NCBI RefSeq assembly: GCF_001708965.1
Contig: NZ_LVJW01000006.1
Span: forward strand, 248,001-312,000
DNA: 64,000 nucleotides
Direction: 5' to 3'
Source of the DNA: Candidatus Thiodiazotropha endoloripes
GTDB taxonomy: Bacteria > Pseudomonadota > Gammaproteobacteria > Chromatiales > Chromatiaceae
The position numbers and the translations under genes were made by a program. The notes under the pieces are model-generated. The model had not been told where the DNA came from. It searched no databases and worked only from the letters and a program-made list of their open reading frames with translations. How positions within the stretch are numbered: position 1 is the first letter of the stretch; every line of letters begins with the position of its first letter. This document shows positions 1 through 8,845 of this stretch, piece after piece.

Positions 1-1040
1 TGTCGACTGCTGCGGTCCTTGACCTTACCGACCAACTGTCCACAGGCCGCATCGATATCATCACCCCGGGTTTTACGGGTTGTGGCGATAATACCGGAAC
101 GTTTCAGACGCATCCGGAAGGCTTCAACACGATCTGCAGGCGAGACCTGGTATTCGGTACCCGGGAATGGATTGAATGGAATCAGGTTGACTTTGGAGGG
201 GGTCCCTTCCAGCAGCCGGATCAAGGCCTTGGCATGGGCCAGGGAGTCATTCACCCCATCCAGCATGACATACTCCCAGGTCACCTTGCGCCGCTTATCC
301 CCACGCACGAATTCACGACAGGCCGGGATCAACTCCTCCAGGGGATACTTGCGGTTGATCGGTACCAGCTGATCGCGCAAGGCATTGTCCGGTGCATGCA
401 GGGAGACCGCCAGACTGATGTCACAGACCTCCCTGAGACGTTTCAGACCGGGTACGATGCCGGAGGTACTGACGGTCACCCGGTATTTGGAGACCATATA
501 GGCCAGATCATCCTGCATGATATTCATGGCGGTGATCACCGCTTCCAGGTTGGCCAGCGGCTCACCCATGCCCATCATCACGATATTGCTTGGCGGCTCA
601 CCCAGTTCACGGGCCGCCACCCAGACCTGGCCGATGATTTCAGCCACTGTAAGGTTGCGATTGAACCCCTGTCTGGCGGTGGAGCAGAAGGAGCAATCCA
701 GGGCACAGCCGACCTGGGAGGAGACACAGATGGTGCTGCGTCCATTATCCGGTATATAGACGGTTTCGATGCGCTGACCGTCCTCCAGTTCGAGCAGCCA
801 TTTGCGGGTACCGTCCTGTGCCGGCTGTTCCAGTGCCAACCGGGGGATCGTGATCTCCGCCACCTGCTGCAACTGTTCCCGCAGACGTTTCGAGATATCG
901 GTCATGGCATTGAAATCCACAACACCATGCTTATGGATCCATTTGAATACATTGCGACCATGAAATGCCTTCGAGCCGAGCGCCATAAAAAAACGCTCCA
1001 TCTCTTGCAGATCGAGATTCAAAAGATTGGTTTTTGTCAC
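1..1040 (-). CDS. rlmN: 23S rRNA (adenine2503-C2)/tRNA methyltransferase RlmN, C-terminus cut by window edge
   Basis: Radical-SAM enzyme that methylates C2 of A2503 in 23S rRNA and of A37 in some tRNAs. Reading the minus strand gives an open frame with the family N-terminus (a helical segment with KWIHKHG) and the iron-sulfur motif CALDCSFC, preceded by CVSSQVG. It runs to a typical C-terminal TRKTRGDDIDAACGQL near base 1. Only the last few residues and the stop lie outside the window. The start is probably GTG at 1040; an in-frame TTG at 1052 is possible, and neither has a clear ribosome site. It lies downstream of relA on the same strand with about 157 bp between. The family call is secure; the exact start is not. 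Confidence 0.93.
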   Translation of the reverse strand, partial: MTKTNLLNLDLQEMERFFMALGSKAFHGRNVFKWIHKHGVVDFNAMTDISKRLREQLQQVAEITIPRLALEQPAQDGTRKWLLELEDGQRIETVYIPDNGRSTICVSSQVGCALDCSFCSTARQGFNRNLTVAEIIGQVWVAARELGEPPSNIVMMGMGEPLANLEAVITAMNIMQDDLAYMVSKYRVTVSTSGIVPGLKRLREVCDISLAVSLHAPDNALRDQLVPINRKYPLEELIPACREFVRGDKRRKVTWEYVMLDGVNDSLAHAKALIRLLEGTPSKVNLIPFNPFPGTEYQVSPADRVEAFRMRLKRSGIIATTRKTRGDDIDAACGQLVGKVKDRSSR

Positions 1041-1197
1041 TTGGTTAGTCAAATCTGGTGGTTCGCAATAGGGTATGGTGATACCGGTTTCGAGGAAAAC
1101 ACATAAAATTACAGTGCGTTAGTTTAGACCTGCTGGAGCGGACTGGCAATTGTGCATGATCAGTATGAGACACCACACCGGATTTCCAGGTCAGAGC

Positions 1198-3399
1198 TCA
1201 CAGCAATCGTTTAACCAGGTTGATATCCTGCAACTGCTCGATCTTGGACAATACCCGGCTCAACTGATTCATATCCTTGACCTCTATGGTGAAACGCATG
1301 GTTGCAGTATCGGTCTTTCGGTCACTGTTGGTATTGACGCCAATCACATCGATATTCTCATTGGTGAGGACCGCTGAGATATCCCTGAGCAATCCTTTTC
1401 TGTCACTCGCGGTGACCATGAAGTCCACCGCATACTGAGTCTCCTGCTGTTCATCGCTCCAGTGCACCGCCACCAGCCGGTCCTGTTCATCCTCAGGCAT
1501 CGCCCGCACATTGGGACAATCGCGACGGTGAACGGTAACCCCGCGCCCACGGGTGACATAGCCGATGATGGCATCGTAGGGGACGGGTTTGCAGCAGCGG
1601 GCGATCGTGGTCATCAGGTCGTCTACCCCGGCAACCACCACTTCCCCCTTGGCCACCCCCGATGACTTGCTCGAATCGGGAATCGCCCTGGAACGGGGCG
1701 CCGGCTTCTCCCGGCCACCAAAACCAGCGACCTGGATTGGCGACAGATCACCGCGGCCGATGGCCGCATAGACATCCTCACCATGCTGCAGGTTATATTT
1801 CGCGGCCACCTTCTCCAGATCCGGTTTTTCACTGATCGAGAGCCGGGTCATCTCCCGCTCCAGCGCTGAGCGCCCCAGCTCCACATGGTGTTCGTAGTCG
1901 AGCTGTTTGAACCACTGCTTGACCCGGTTTCTCGCCTTTGAGCTGTGCAGATAACCCAGATGCGGATTGATCCAGTCACGGCTTGGCGTGCCATTCTTAG
2001 CTGTCAGGACCTCAACCGTCTCGCCACTGCGCAGCGCCCGGTTCAGCTGTACGATATGGCCGTCGACCCTGGCACCGCGACAGGTATGGCCGATGTCGGT
2101 GTGGATCGCATAGGCAAAATCGAGCGGTGTCGAGTTCTTCGGCAGCTCGACCACCTTGCCCATCGGCGTCAATACATAGATGCGGGTCGCTTCCATCTCC
2201 TGATCGAAGGCGTCCTGCAGTCCGTCGGTCTGCTCGCCAAAATCCTTCTTCTCCAGCCACTGCCGCATCCAGACGATGCGCCGTTCAAAATCCTTATCCT
2301 GCTTGGCATCCTCCTTGTAACGCCAGTGGGCCGCGACCCCCAACTCCGCATGGTGGTGCATGTCCCGGGTTCGGATCTGAACTTCGAGAGTCTTCTCTTC
2401 CGGACCGATCACTGCGGTGTGAATCGAACGGTAGAGATTGGCCTTCGGTGTGGCGATGTAGTCATCGAACTCACCGGGGATATGTTTCCACAGCCCATGC
2501 ACCACACCCAGCGCCGCATAGCATTGGGCTATGTCATCCACCAGTACCCGCACCGCCCGCAGATCGAAAATCTGTTCGATATCGACCGCCTTGCGTTGCA
2601 TCTTTTTCCAGATACTGAAGATATGTTTCGGACGACCACTGATTTCCGCATGAACACCGGCTGCAAGAAACTTCTCCTTGAGCAGCTCCATGACCTCTTT
2701 GATGAACTGTTCACGATCGCTGCGGCGCCCATCCAGCTGGCTGGCGATACGCTTGTAATCGTCGGGGTGGAGAAAACGCAGCGCCAGATCCTCCAGCTCC
2801 CATTTGACCTGCCAGATACCCAGCCGGTTGGCCAACGGAGCGTAGATATCCTGGGTCTCTTTGGCCACTCGCCGGCGCTGTTCTGGGGCGAGATTCCGGG
2901 CGGTGCGCATCAGTTGCAGCTGCTCTGCAACCACCACCAGGATGACCCGTACATCCTCAGCGATGCCCAGCAGCAGACGACGCAGATTTTCTGCATGTTG
3001 CTGCTCCTCTTCCTTGGTAATCTCACGGGAGCTATCGGTCAGAGCACCGATTCGCCCCAGATCGTCAACCATCTTCGCGGTGCTGATGCCGACTTTCCGC
3101 TCTAACTTATCAAGGCTGAGTTGTGGATCATTCAACACCCCAAGCAACATGGCCGCGGCAACAGTCTCCCGGTCCATGTGCAGTTGAGCGAGAATCTCCG
3201 CCACACTCAGGGAGTGACGTAGCTGGCGCTCGCCGACAGCCTGAAGGTTCGATTGAACCTGTAGAGCGATCTCGGCAGCCCCCCGGAAGTAGTCCCGGTC
3301 ATCTGCGTCGAACTCATCAGGCAGCATCTCCAGCCAACGATCAATGGCCGGATTATCGATTGACTCGCCTTCAGGCAGACTGCTGTTGGTGGTGACCAT
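1198..3399 (-). CDS. relA: (p)ppGpp synthetase RelA
   Basis: Ribosome-associated stringent-response synthetase that makes (p)ppGpp from ATP and GTP/GDP. The 733 residues match the usual RelA length and order: a degenerate hydrolase-like domain (about 30-190), the synthetase domain (about 240-370), TGS (about 405-470) and a C-terminal ACT domain (about 655-730). The acidic EFDDYI motif at about 310 fits the EXDD signature of monofunctional RelA. Where bifunctional enzymes carry the catalytic His-Asp pair, this protein reads LLGVLND, so hydrolase activity should be absent. A SpoT-type hydrolase is therefore expected elsewhere in the genome. It follows the DUF1015 gene by 34 bp and is likely co-transcribed with it. 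Confidence 0.95.
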   Translation of the reverse strand: MVTTNSSLPEGESIDNPAIDRWLEMLPDEFDADDRDYFRGAAEIALQVQSNLQAVGERQLRHSLSVAEILAQLHMDRETVAAAMLLGVLNDPQLSLDKLERKVGISTAKMVDDLGRIGALTDSSREITKEEEQQHAENLRRLLLGIAEDVRVILVVVAEQLQLMRTARNLAPEQRRRVAKETQDIYAPLANRLGIWQVKWELEDLALRFLHPDDYKRIASQLDGRRSDREQFIKEVMELLKEKFLAAGVHAEISGRPKHIFSIWKKMQRKAVDIEQIFDLRAVRVLVDDIAQCYAALGVVHGLWKHIPGEFDDYIATPKANLYRSIHTAVIGPEEKTLEVQIRTRDMHHHAELGVAAHWRYKEDAKQDKDFERRIVWMRQWLEKKDFGEQTDGLQDAFDQEMEATRIYVLTPMGKVVELPKNSTPLDFAYAIHTDIGHTCRGARVDGHIVQLNRALRSGETVEVLTAKNGTPSRDWINPHLGYLHSSKARNRVKQWFKQLDYEHHVELGRSALEREMTRLSISEKPDLEKVAAKYNLQHGEDVYAAIGRGDLSPIQVAGFGGREKPAPRSRAIPDSSKSSGVAKGEVVVAGVDDLMTTIARCCKPVPYDAIIGYVTRGRGVTVHRRDCPNVRAMPEDEQDRLVAVHWSDEQQETQYAVDFMVTASDRKGLLRDISAVLTNENIDVIGVNTNSDRKTDTATMRFTIEVKDMNQLSRVLSKIEQLQDINLVKRLL

Positions 3400-3433
3400 C
3401 TCTGTCGCTAGGGCCTATCAACTCTGTTGGATT

Positions 3434-4675
3434 TCAGTCGAGCACATGACTGACCAGGCCATCCGCCAGCTTGGGTTCGAACCAGGTCGACTTGGGCGGC
3501 ATCACTTCATCGGCATCGGCGACAGCCATCAGATCTTCCATTCGGGTGGGGTAGAGAGAGAAAGCGACGGCCATCTCTCCGGAGTCGACCCGTTTCTCCA
3601 GCCCGGCCAGGCCGCGGATACCGCCGACGAAATCGATCCGCGCATCCCGTCGGGGATCGCTGATGCCGAGCACCGGTTCGATCAGGTAGCTGGCCAGCAG
3701 GCTGACATCGAGCCGGGCCACCGGATCATCCGTCGGCACCTTGTCCGGATTGAGCGTCAGCCGGTACCACTGTTTATCCAGGTACATACCGAACTCGGCC
3801 GGTTGTGCCGGCTTCACCGGCTGCTCGCTTGGCACGACTTGAAAATCGCTCTCAAGACTGGCGAGAAATGTCTCTTTATCGAGTCCATTGAGATCCTTGA
3901 CCACCCGGTTGTAGTCCAGAATCTGCATCTGATTGTGGGGAAAGATGACACTCAGAAAGTAGTTGTATGACTCATCACCACTGTGGTTTGGGTTGGCCTC
4001 TTTGCGCGATGCGCCAACCCTCGAACCTGCGGCCGAACGGTGGTGCCCATCTGCCACATAGAGGGCATCCATGGCATCGAACAGCTCGGTCAGACGGGCC
4101 ACTGTCGCATCATCATCCAACACCCAGATCTCGTGACGAACCTGATCCGCAGCGGTGACATCCATTGCCGGCTGGGCCTGGGAAACCTGACTCAGTATCT
4201 GGTCGACCTCAGGGGCACTTGGGTAGACAAGAAACACCGGCCCGGTCTGAGCATTCAGTGCATCCACCTGACGCACCCGGTCATCCTCTTTCGCCGGACG
4301 GGTGAACTCATGCTTCTTGATCCGGTTCTGGTCATAGGCGGCGACCGAGGCCGCTGCAGCGAGTCCGGTCTGAACATGCTCCCCCATGGTCAGGCGATAG
4401 ACATAGTAACAGGGCTTGGTATCGCGGATCAGAACCCCATCCTGCTGCATCCTGGCAAGATTCTCGGCCGCTTTTTGATAGACCTCAGGTGCATACGGAT
4501 CTGTCCCCTGTGGCAGGTCGATCTCAGGCCTGGAGATATGCAGGAAGCTCCACTCCCGACCCTCTGCCATCTGCCGAGCTTCCGCCTCGTTCATGACATC
4601 ATATGGCGGTGCGGCAACATCGGCGGCACGACCCTCGGCAGGACGAAGTCCGGGAAAAGCTCTGATCAGCGGCAT
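3434..4675 (-). CDS. DUF1015 family protein
   Basis: Conserved cytoplasmic protein of 413 residues in the DUF1015 family, whose biochemical role is not firmly established. Family hallmarks are the N-terminal PLIRAFPGLRP and AAPPYDVM segments, a central KKHEFTRPAKEDDRVRQ stretch and the LYVADGHHRSAA motif. An upstream in-frame ATG would add ten residues. The start at 4675 is preferred because GAGGA sits eight bases ahead of it and the family normally begins at this methionine. It lies directly upstream of relA on the same strand. Nothing in the sequence shows a specific substrate. Confidence 0.85.
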   Translation of the reverse strand: MPLIRAFPGLRPAEGRAADVAAPPYDVMNEAEARQMAEGREWSFLHISRPEIDLPQGTDPYAPEVYQKAAENLARMQQDGVLIRDTKPCYYVYRLTMGEHVQTGLAAAASVAAYDQNRIKKHEFTRPAKEDDRVRQVDALNAQTGPVFLVYPSAPEVDQILSQVSQAQPAMDVTAADQVRHEIWVLDDDATVARLTELFDAMDALYVADGHHRSAAGSRVGASRKEANPNHSGDESYNYFLSVIFPHNQMQILDYNRVVKDLNGLDKETFLASLESDFQVVPSEQPVKPAQPAEFGMYLDKQWYRLTLNPDKVPTDDPVARLDVSLLASYLIEPVLGISDPRRDARIDFVGGIRGLAGLEKRVDSGEMAVAFSLYPTRMEDLMAVADADEVMPPKSTWFEPKLADGLVSHVLD

Positions 4676-5043
4676 GGGTTTTTCCTCATGGTCTGTAGGG
4701 CACACTCTGGCCCAAGTGGTATGCGAGGGGGGGATTGTTTCAAAATAGATAAGGGGGAATCAAGAGAGAGACTCAATCGATGTCAGAAAAATCCTACCTT
4801 AAAATGAGAACAAACCTGCATCTTAACCAGGGTTATTCACTTAGACTTTAACCGTCGCAGAGAAGGATGCCACGGATTGGTGCACATGAACACGGATGTA
4901 TTGGACTGATACCATTTGCCAACCAATCAGTGCGACACAAGATCCTGGTGCCCAAGGAGCGGGTGCCGGGGTTTTTTTATTGGGGGAGAGAAAACTCCCC
5001 GACTTTCCCATATCAACCAGCCCTGTCGCTTAGGCTGAGGCGT
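4676..5043. other. Intergenic region upstream of the DUF1015 gene and downstream of folK
   Basis: No supported gene. The stretch near 4868-4896 (ccacggattggtgcacatgaacacgg, given here only in outline) resembles a phrase often seen in degenerate intergenic DNA of proteobacteria. At about 4983-5000 there is a short GGGGAG/CTCCCC inverted repeat beside a T-run, but the T-run is on the wrong side for a terminator of folK. The promoter for the DUF1015-relA genes is presumably here, but I cannot place it. Confidence 0.4.
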
Positions 5044-5574
5044 TTATCCCCCTGGTGCCCGATCCTCTCTCTCCAGTTCCAGCACTACCGGCCACAATGC
5101 CTGTGCGGAGCGATCAAAACCCTGCCACAGCTGCTGATAGCTCTTACCCTCCTCAGGGTGAATCTCATCACTGGCCACTTCCGAGAGGGGCAGCAAAACG
5201 AAGGCATAACGTAAAATCTCATCTCTGGGCAAACGGATGCCATCACCCTCAATAATCTGATCGCCATAGGTCAGCAGGTCGATATCCAAAGTCCTGGCCG
5301 CAAACCGCTCTTCATTGCGCACCCGACCATGACGGGTTTCAATCTCTTTCAATCGGCGATTCACAGCCTCTACCGATAAGCTGGTGTGGATGCCGACCAC
5401 CAGGTTGAGGAAGTTCTCTCCGGTAAATCCCACCGCCTCACTCTCATACACGGTTGAAATGGTCAGATTGCCAAAACTCTCGCGCAAATCAGCTATGGCA
5501 CTGGGAAGGTATCTGCGTGGTGACTGATTGCTACCAAGACTTAGCCAGGCCCTGACCCGAGCGGTGTCAGTCAC
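5044..5574 (-). CDS. folK: 2-amino-4-hydroxy-6-hydroxymethyldihydropteridine pyrophosphokinase (HPPK)
   Basis: Folate biosynthesis enzyme that transfers pyrophosphate from ATP to 6-hydroxymethyl-dihydropterin. The 176-residue protein has the N-terminal LSLGSNQ, the substrate loop region with NLVVGI, the RNEERFAARTLDIDLL signature and the LPRDEILRYAFVLLPL segment of HPPK. The start is GTG at 5574, overlapping the end of folB by eight bases, so the two are translationally coupled. The length is slightly above the E. coli protein because of a short C-terminal tail. Confidence 0.95.
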   Translation of the reverse strand: MTDTARVRAWLSLGSNQSPRRYLPSAIADLRESFGNLTISTVYESEAVGFTGENFLNLVVGIHTSLSVEAVNRRLKEIETRHGRVRNEERFAARTLDIDLLTYGDQIIEGDGIRLPRDEILRYAFVLLPLSEVASDEIHPEEGKSYQQLWQGFDRSAQALWPVVLELEREDRAPGG

Positions 5575-5923
5575 TCCGGCTTCTCTCGATGATCACACCC
5601 ACATCCCGGGCCATACTCACGGCACCGATCTTGTTCAGGGTCAACCTCACCCAAGGCACGTTGAATTCGTCGAGGACGATGTCGGCACAACGCTCTGCCA
5701 GAGTCTCGACCAGCTGGAACTTACTCTCCCGTACAAAGGAGACCAGACGCTTGCTGACCGCTTTGTAATCCAACGCATCCTCAATGGCATCCGACTCCGC
5801 TGCCCTTTTGATATCGGCCCCCATCTCCAGGTCAAATACCACCGTTTGGGTGATCTCCCTTTCCCAGTCGTAGATACCGATGACGGTTTCAATGCGAAGA
5901 TCACGAATGAAGACGATATCCAT
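5567..5923 (-). CDS. folB: Dihydroneopterin aldolase
   Basis: Cleaves 7,8-dihydroneopterin to 6-hydroxymethyl-dihydropterin, the substrate of the next gene, folK. The 118 residues match the FolB family: N-terminal MDIVFIRDLRIETVIGIY with the DWER segment, the DALDYKAVSKRL block and the FQLVETLAERCADIVL block carrying the active-site Glu. It is divergent from plsY across about 100 bp, a gene pairing common in proteobacteria, so the two promoters lie back to back at 5924-6026. Confidence 0.94.
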   Translation of the reverse strand: MDIVFIRDLRIETVIGIYDWEREITQTVVFDLEMGADIKRAAESDAIEDALDYKAVSKRLVSFVRESKFQLVETLAERCADIVLDEFNVPWVRLTLNKIGAVSMARDVGVIIERSRSD

Positions 5924-6026
5924 AACTCAACAACCACTATTTTGAAAACAGTCATAGTAGATGAGTATTGATCAAGAACAAACCCCCGGCTTGACCTGAC
6001 CCGCTGCCAGAGGTTCCAATGCACCC

Positions 6027-6623
6027 ATGATTATCCACTCTACTATCGTTGTTATCGCCTATCTGCTCGGTTCGATCTCCAGTGCCATCATCGTTTGTCG
6101 CCTAATGGGTCTGCCCGATCCCCGCAGCCAGGGTTCCAATAATCCAGGGGCCACCAATGTGCTGCGAATCGGTGGCAAAAAGGCAGCCGCCATCACCCTC
6201 TTCGGGGATATGATCAAGGGATTGATCCCGATGCTGATTGCCCATCTGTTCGATGCCCCACCCCTGTTCCTCGCACTGACCGGATTGGCCGCATTTCTCG
6301 GCCACCTCTACCCGGTGTTTTTCAGCTTCAAAGGGGGTAAGGGGGTTGCCACCGCACTTGGTGTCCAGTTTGGACTGCACTGGGGAGTGGGCCTGGCGGT
6401 TGCTCTGGTCTGGCTGTTTATCGCCAAGGTGGTCAACATCTCCTCACTATCCGCCCTGATCTCGATGGCATTGGCACCATTTATCGTATGGTTGATCTGG
6501 CCTGCCCCAGAGCTGATAGTGATGCAAATCCTGATCAGCGTCATCCTGTTTTGGCGCCACCGTTCCAACATAACCAATCTTATCTCCGGTGCCGAAGATA
6601 AGATCAGTGAGAGTGACAACTAA
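6027..6623 (+). CDS. plsY: Glycerol-3-phosphate acyltransferase PlsY
   Basis: Inner-membrane enzyme that transfers acyl groups from acyl-phosphate to glycerol-3-phosphate, the first step of phospholipid synthesis. The 198 residues are mostly hydrophobic membrane segments interrupted by the three PlsY motifs: GSISSAI near the N-terminus, GSNNPGATN, and SFKGGKGVATALG. It is divergent from folB. Its stop overlaps the start of the next gene as TAATG, so the hydrolase downstream is probably co-translated. Confidence 0.95.
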   Translation: MIIHSTIVVIAYLLGSISSAIIVCRLMGLPDPRSQGSNNPGATNVLRIGGKKAAAITLFGDMIKGLIPMLIAHLFDAPPLFLALTGLAAFLGHLYPVFFSFKGGKGVATALGVQFGLHWGVGLAVALVWLFIAKVVNISSLSALISMALAPFIVWLIWPAPELIVMQILISVILFWRHRSNITNLISGAEDKISESDN

Positions 6624-7591
6624 TGCCGAATCCGCGCACCCTGGAATACGCCCAACAGATCACCTGCATCGATACCTTCTACCAGCGCCAGGGGCTGGCT
6701 GCCTGCTATCTGCTCGAATCCGAAGGGGAAGCGGCCTTCATCGACACCGGCACCAGTAACAGTGTGCCCCAATTGATGGCGGTGCTGGAACAGAAAGGGA
6801 TCTCCCCTTCACAGGTCCGATATGTGATCCCCACCCATGTGCATCTGGACCATGCCGGGGGAGCGGGTAGTCTGATGAGCCAACTGCCGAATGCCTCTCT
6901 GGTGATTCATCCTTACGGGGCCAAGCATCTGATCGATCCCTCGAAGTTGATCGCCGGCGCAACAGCCGTCTACGGTGAAGAAGCGTTCGAAAAGCAGTTC
7001 GGTCAATTGATCCCGATCCCGGAAGAGCGGGTCATCCAGGCGCCGGATGGCTTTCGTTGCCACTTCGGCAATCGGGAACTGCTCTGTCTCGACACCCCGG
7101 GACACGCGCGTCACCACATCTGCATTTTCGATGAACAGAGCCGCGGCCTGTTCACCGGTGACACCTTCGGGCTCTCCTATCCCGAACTCAGCGGCACACA
7201 GGGTCCCTTTATCGTACCCACCACCACACCAATCCAACTCGATCCGGACGCCTGGTATGAGACCCTGGACCGATTGATGGAGCTGAAGCCAGAAAAACTC
7301 TACCTCACCCACTTCGGTGAAGTCAGTGAACCAGAGAAACTGGTCGGACAACTGCGTCAGCATCTGCAGGAGTTCACCACCATTGCGCTGGCCGCAGTAG
7401 AGGAACCGGGAGAGCAAAGAAAAAGTGAGATAGAGCGCGCGCTACAGAAGTGGTTGCTGCAAAAGCTAGAGCAGAATGGCAACACCCTCGCAGCTGACAA
7501 AAGCCTTGAGCTGATGGCCATGGATCTGGACCTGGACGCCCAGGGCATCGAGGTCTGGCTGGCACGCCGGGAAGAGGCGGCAGCGGGGTAA
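6623..7591 (+). CDS. Metallo-beta-lactamase-fold hydrolase
   Basis: Zinc hydrolase of the MBL fold, 322 residues. The metal motif THVHLDHAGG (HxHxDH) lies at about 71-80, a second ligand site at DTPGHARHH, and GLFTGDT supplies the bridging Asp. The architecture is a single MBL domain of roughly 230 residues plus a helical C-terminal extension of about 80. This resembles the single-domain glyoxalase-II-like or lactonase-like group, but the substrate cannot be read from sequence. It overlaps plsY by one base, so the two likely share a transcript. Confidence 0.85.
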   Translation: MPNPRTLEYAQQITCIDTFYQRQGLAACYLLESEGEAAFIDTGTSNSVPQLMAVLEQKGISPSQVRYVIPTHVHLDHAGGAGSLMSQLPNASLVIHPYGAKHLIDPSKLIAGATAVYGEEAFEKQFGQLIPIPEERVIQAPDGFRCHFGNRELLCLDTPGHARHHICIFDEQSRGLFTGDTFGLSYPELSGTQGPFIVPTTTPIQLDPDAWYETLDRLMELKPEKLYLTHFGEVSEPEKLVGQLRQHLQEFTTIALAAVEEPGEQRKSEIERALQKWLLQKLEQNGNTLAADKSLELMAMDLDLDAQGIEVWLARREEAAAG

Positions 7592-7738
7592 TTGTAAAGT
7601 CCGTAAATTAACGCCAGGAACCGCCAATAGCCTCAAAATAATCACAGGGCATGTTTATTTGTAGGGCTAATACAACCCCAAACACGATGACAATTTGCGA
7701 CACTTATTTGCTTTCATTTGCGGACTTCAACAAAAACA

Positions 7739-8158
7739 TCAACTGGGCGTAGATCCACTCTGATCCCAGGCAAATGTACAATCCAGTCTCGACAGTACAT
7801 AGACCATCCCCTGCTCTCCATCCCCCATCATCATGGATAATGGCGTACGCTGATTGAACAGATGGTTGCGTTGACGCAACCAGCGCTTGCCCATGCTCGG
7901 ATTGGTCGGATAGGTGGTACGCAACGCATCATTGATTCTGACCAGATAGTCGATCCGCTTCATCATTTCCGGGCTTTCGGGAAAGGCCTTGTTATGTCGA
8001 TATTGCGCCATCTGGCGCGCCTTGCCGTTGATATCCAGGAGCGACATCATCTCTTCACTATGCAGCCCCCAGTTGTCGAACAGATTCATCACCCCCCGGG
8101 TGATTGCTAGACGGTCATCGATTGAAACAGCGCTATTCTGTTGGGTGGTTTCACTCAT
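7739..8158 (-). CDS. MbcA/ParS/Xre-type antitoxin-like protein, no toxin partner nearby
   Basis: Protein of 139 residues. The N-terminal part (about 12-65) looks like the helical Xre-like region of DUF2384 antitoxins. The C-terminal part, with WLRQRNHLFNQRTPLSMMM followed by GMVYVLSRLD, matches the toxin-binding domain pattern 'N..F..RTPL..L' of MbcA/ParS/Xre antitoxins. These normally sit next to a RES-domain NAD-degrading toxin. Here the neighbours are a hydrolase and an unrelated hypothetical gene, so it looks like an orphan antitoxin or a repurposed regulator. The assignment rests on motif resemblance only. Confidence 0.65.
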   Translation of the reverse strand: MSETTQQNSAVSIDDRLAITRGVMNLFDNWGLHSEEMMSLLDINGKARQMAQYRHNKAFPESPEMMKRIDYLVRINDALRTTYPTNPSMGKRWLRQRNHLFNQRTPLSMMMGDGEQGMVYVLSRLDCTFAWDQSGSTPS

Positions 8159-8254
8159 GTCGGCTATTACCTACTATTTAACTTGGTTTTTGTCAGTCTA
8201 ACACGATTGATCCGGTTAAAACCCAAGGGAAACCAAGGTAATTCAGAATTCCAT

Positions 8255-8695
8255 TCAAGCCTCGCTCTTCCATAACGAATGCCACCAGCGTTTGCGGTTG
8301 TTGGGCATCGCCACCGCCGGCAGATCGACCGGCCGGATCTTGCTCAACACCCAGCCAGGCAGAGGTGGATTGTCACTGTAGCCGCATGAGACGCCGAGAT
8401 TGTTCGGATCATAGATCTTGATGAATGACGGTTGTTGCAGATCATCCGCATAGACGATACCGCAGTACTCCTCATTATGCTCACGTCGCAACAACTCATC
8501 GATGCTTTCGACGAATGTCAGCAACCTCGATTCATCAGAGGGAACCTCGGGTGGCGGTTCGCCAACCGCATAGACATACCAACCCCCGGCGGCATCGTCT
8601 CTCAACACCTGCCAAAGAGTATCCAGCTGATGCCAACGCAACGCGGAAGTGAAACTGCCTTTGAAGGCCTTTAAAAAATTATCCTGTTCGTTCAT
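8255..8695 (-). CDS. Hypothetical cytoplasmic protein
   Basis: I do not recognise this 146-residue protein. It is soluble with no signal peptide or membrane segment. It carries an AGGWYVYAVG core followed by PPPEVPSDESRLLTFV and a C-terminal PLPGWVLSKIRPVDLP. The composition and codon use look like the neighbouring core genes, so it is probably a real conserved gene. The start at ATG 8695 is chosen over an upstream TTG at 8731 that would add 12 unlike residues. It is convergent with nothing and divergent from purC. Confidence 0.7.
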   Translation of the reverse strand: MNEQDNFLKAFKGSFTSALRWHQLDTLWQVLRDDAAGGWYVYAVGEPPPEVPSDESRLLTFVESIDELLRREHNEEYCGIVYADDLQQPSFIKIYDPNNLGVSCGYSDNPPLPGWVLSKIRPVDLPAVAMPNNRKRWWHSLWKSEA

Positions 8696-8845
8696 CACCA
8701 CACCACTAAGAGAATGGAAACTCCGCATCAAAGCGGACGATGGCCAGGTATCTTACCCACGGGGAGGCCCGCACCGGTATTACCAGCATGAGTTTCCTGT
8801 CCGATCATGGGTATAATGGCCCTTTGCCTCTGCCGGTTACAACCC

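Noticed and set aside
1945-3105. 386-codon plus-strand open frame
   Set aside because: It lies wholly antisense to relA; its translation shows no family features and the relA frame has clear motifs.
4867-5214. 115-codon plus-strand frame
   Set aside because: Its second half is antisense to folK and the first half shows no protein-like pattern.
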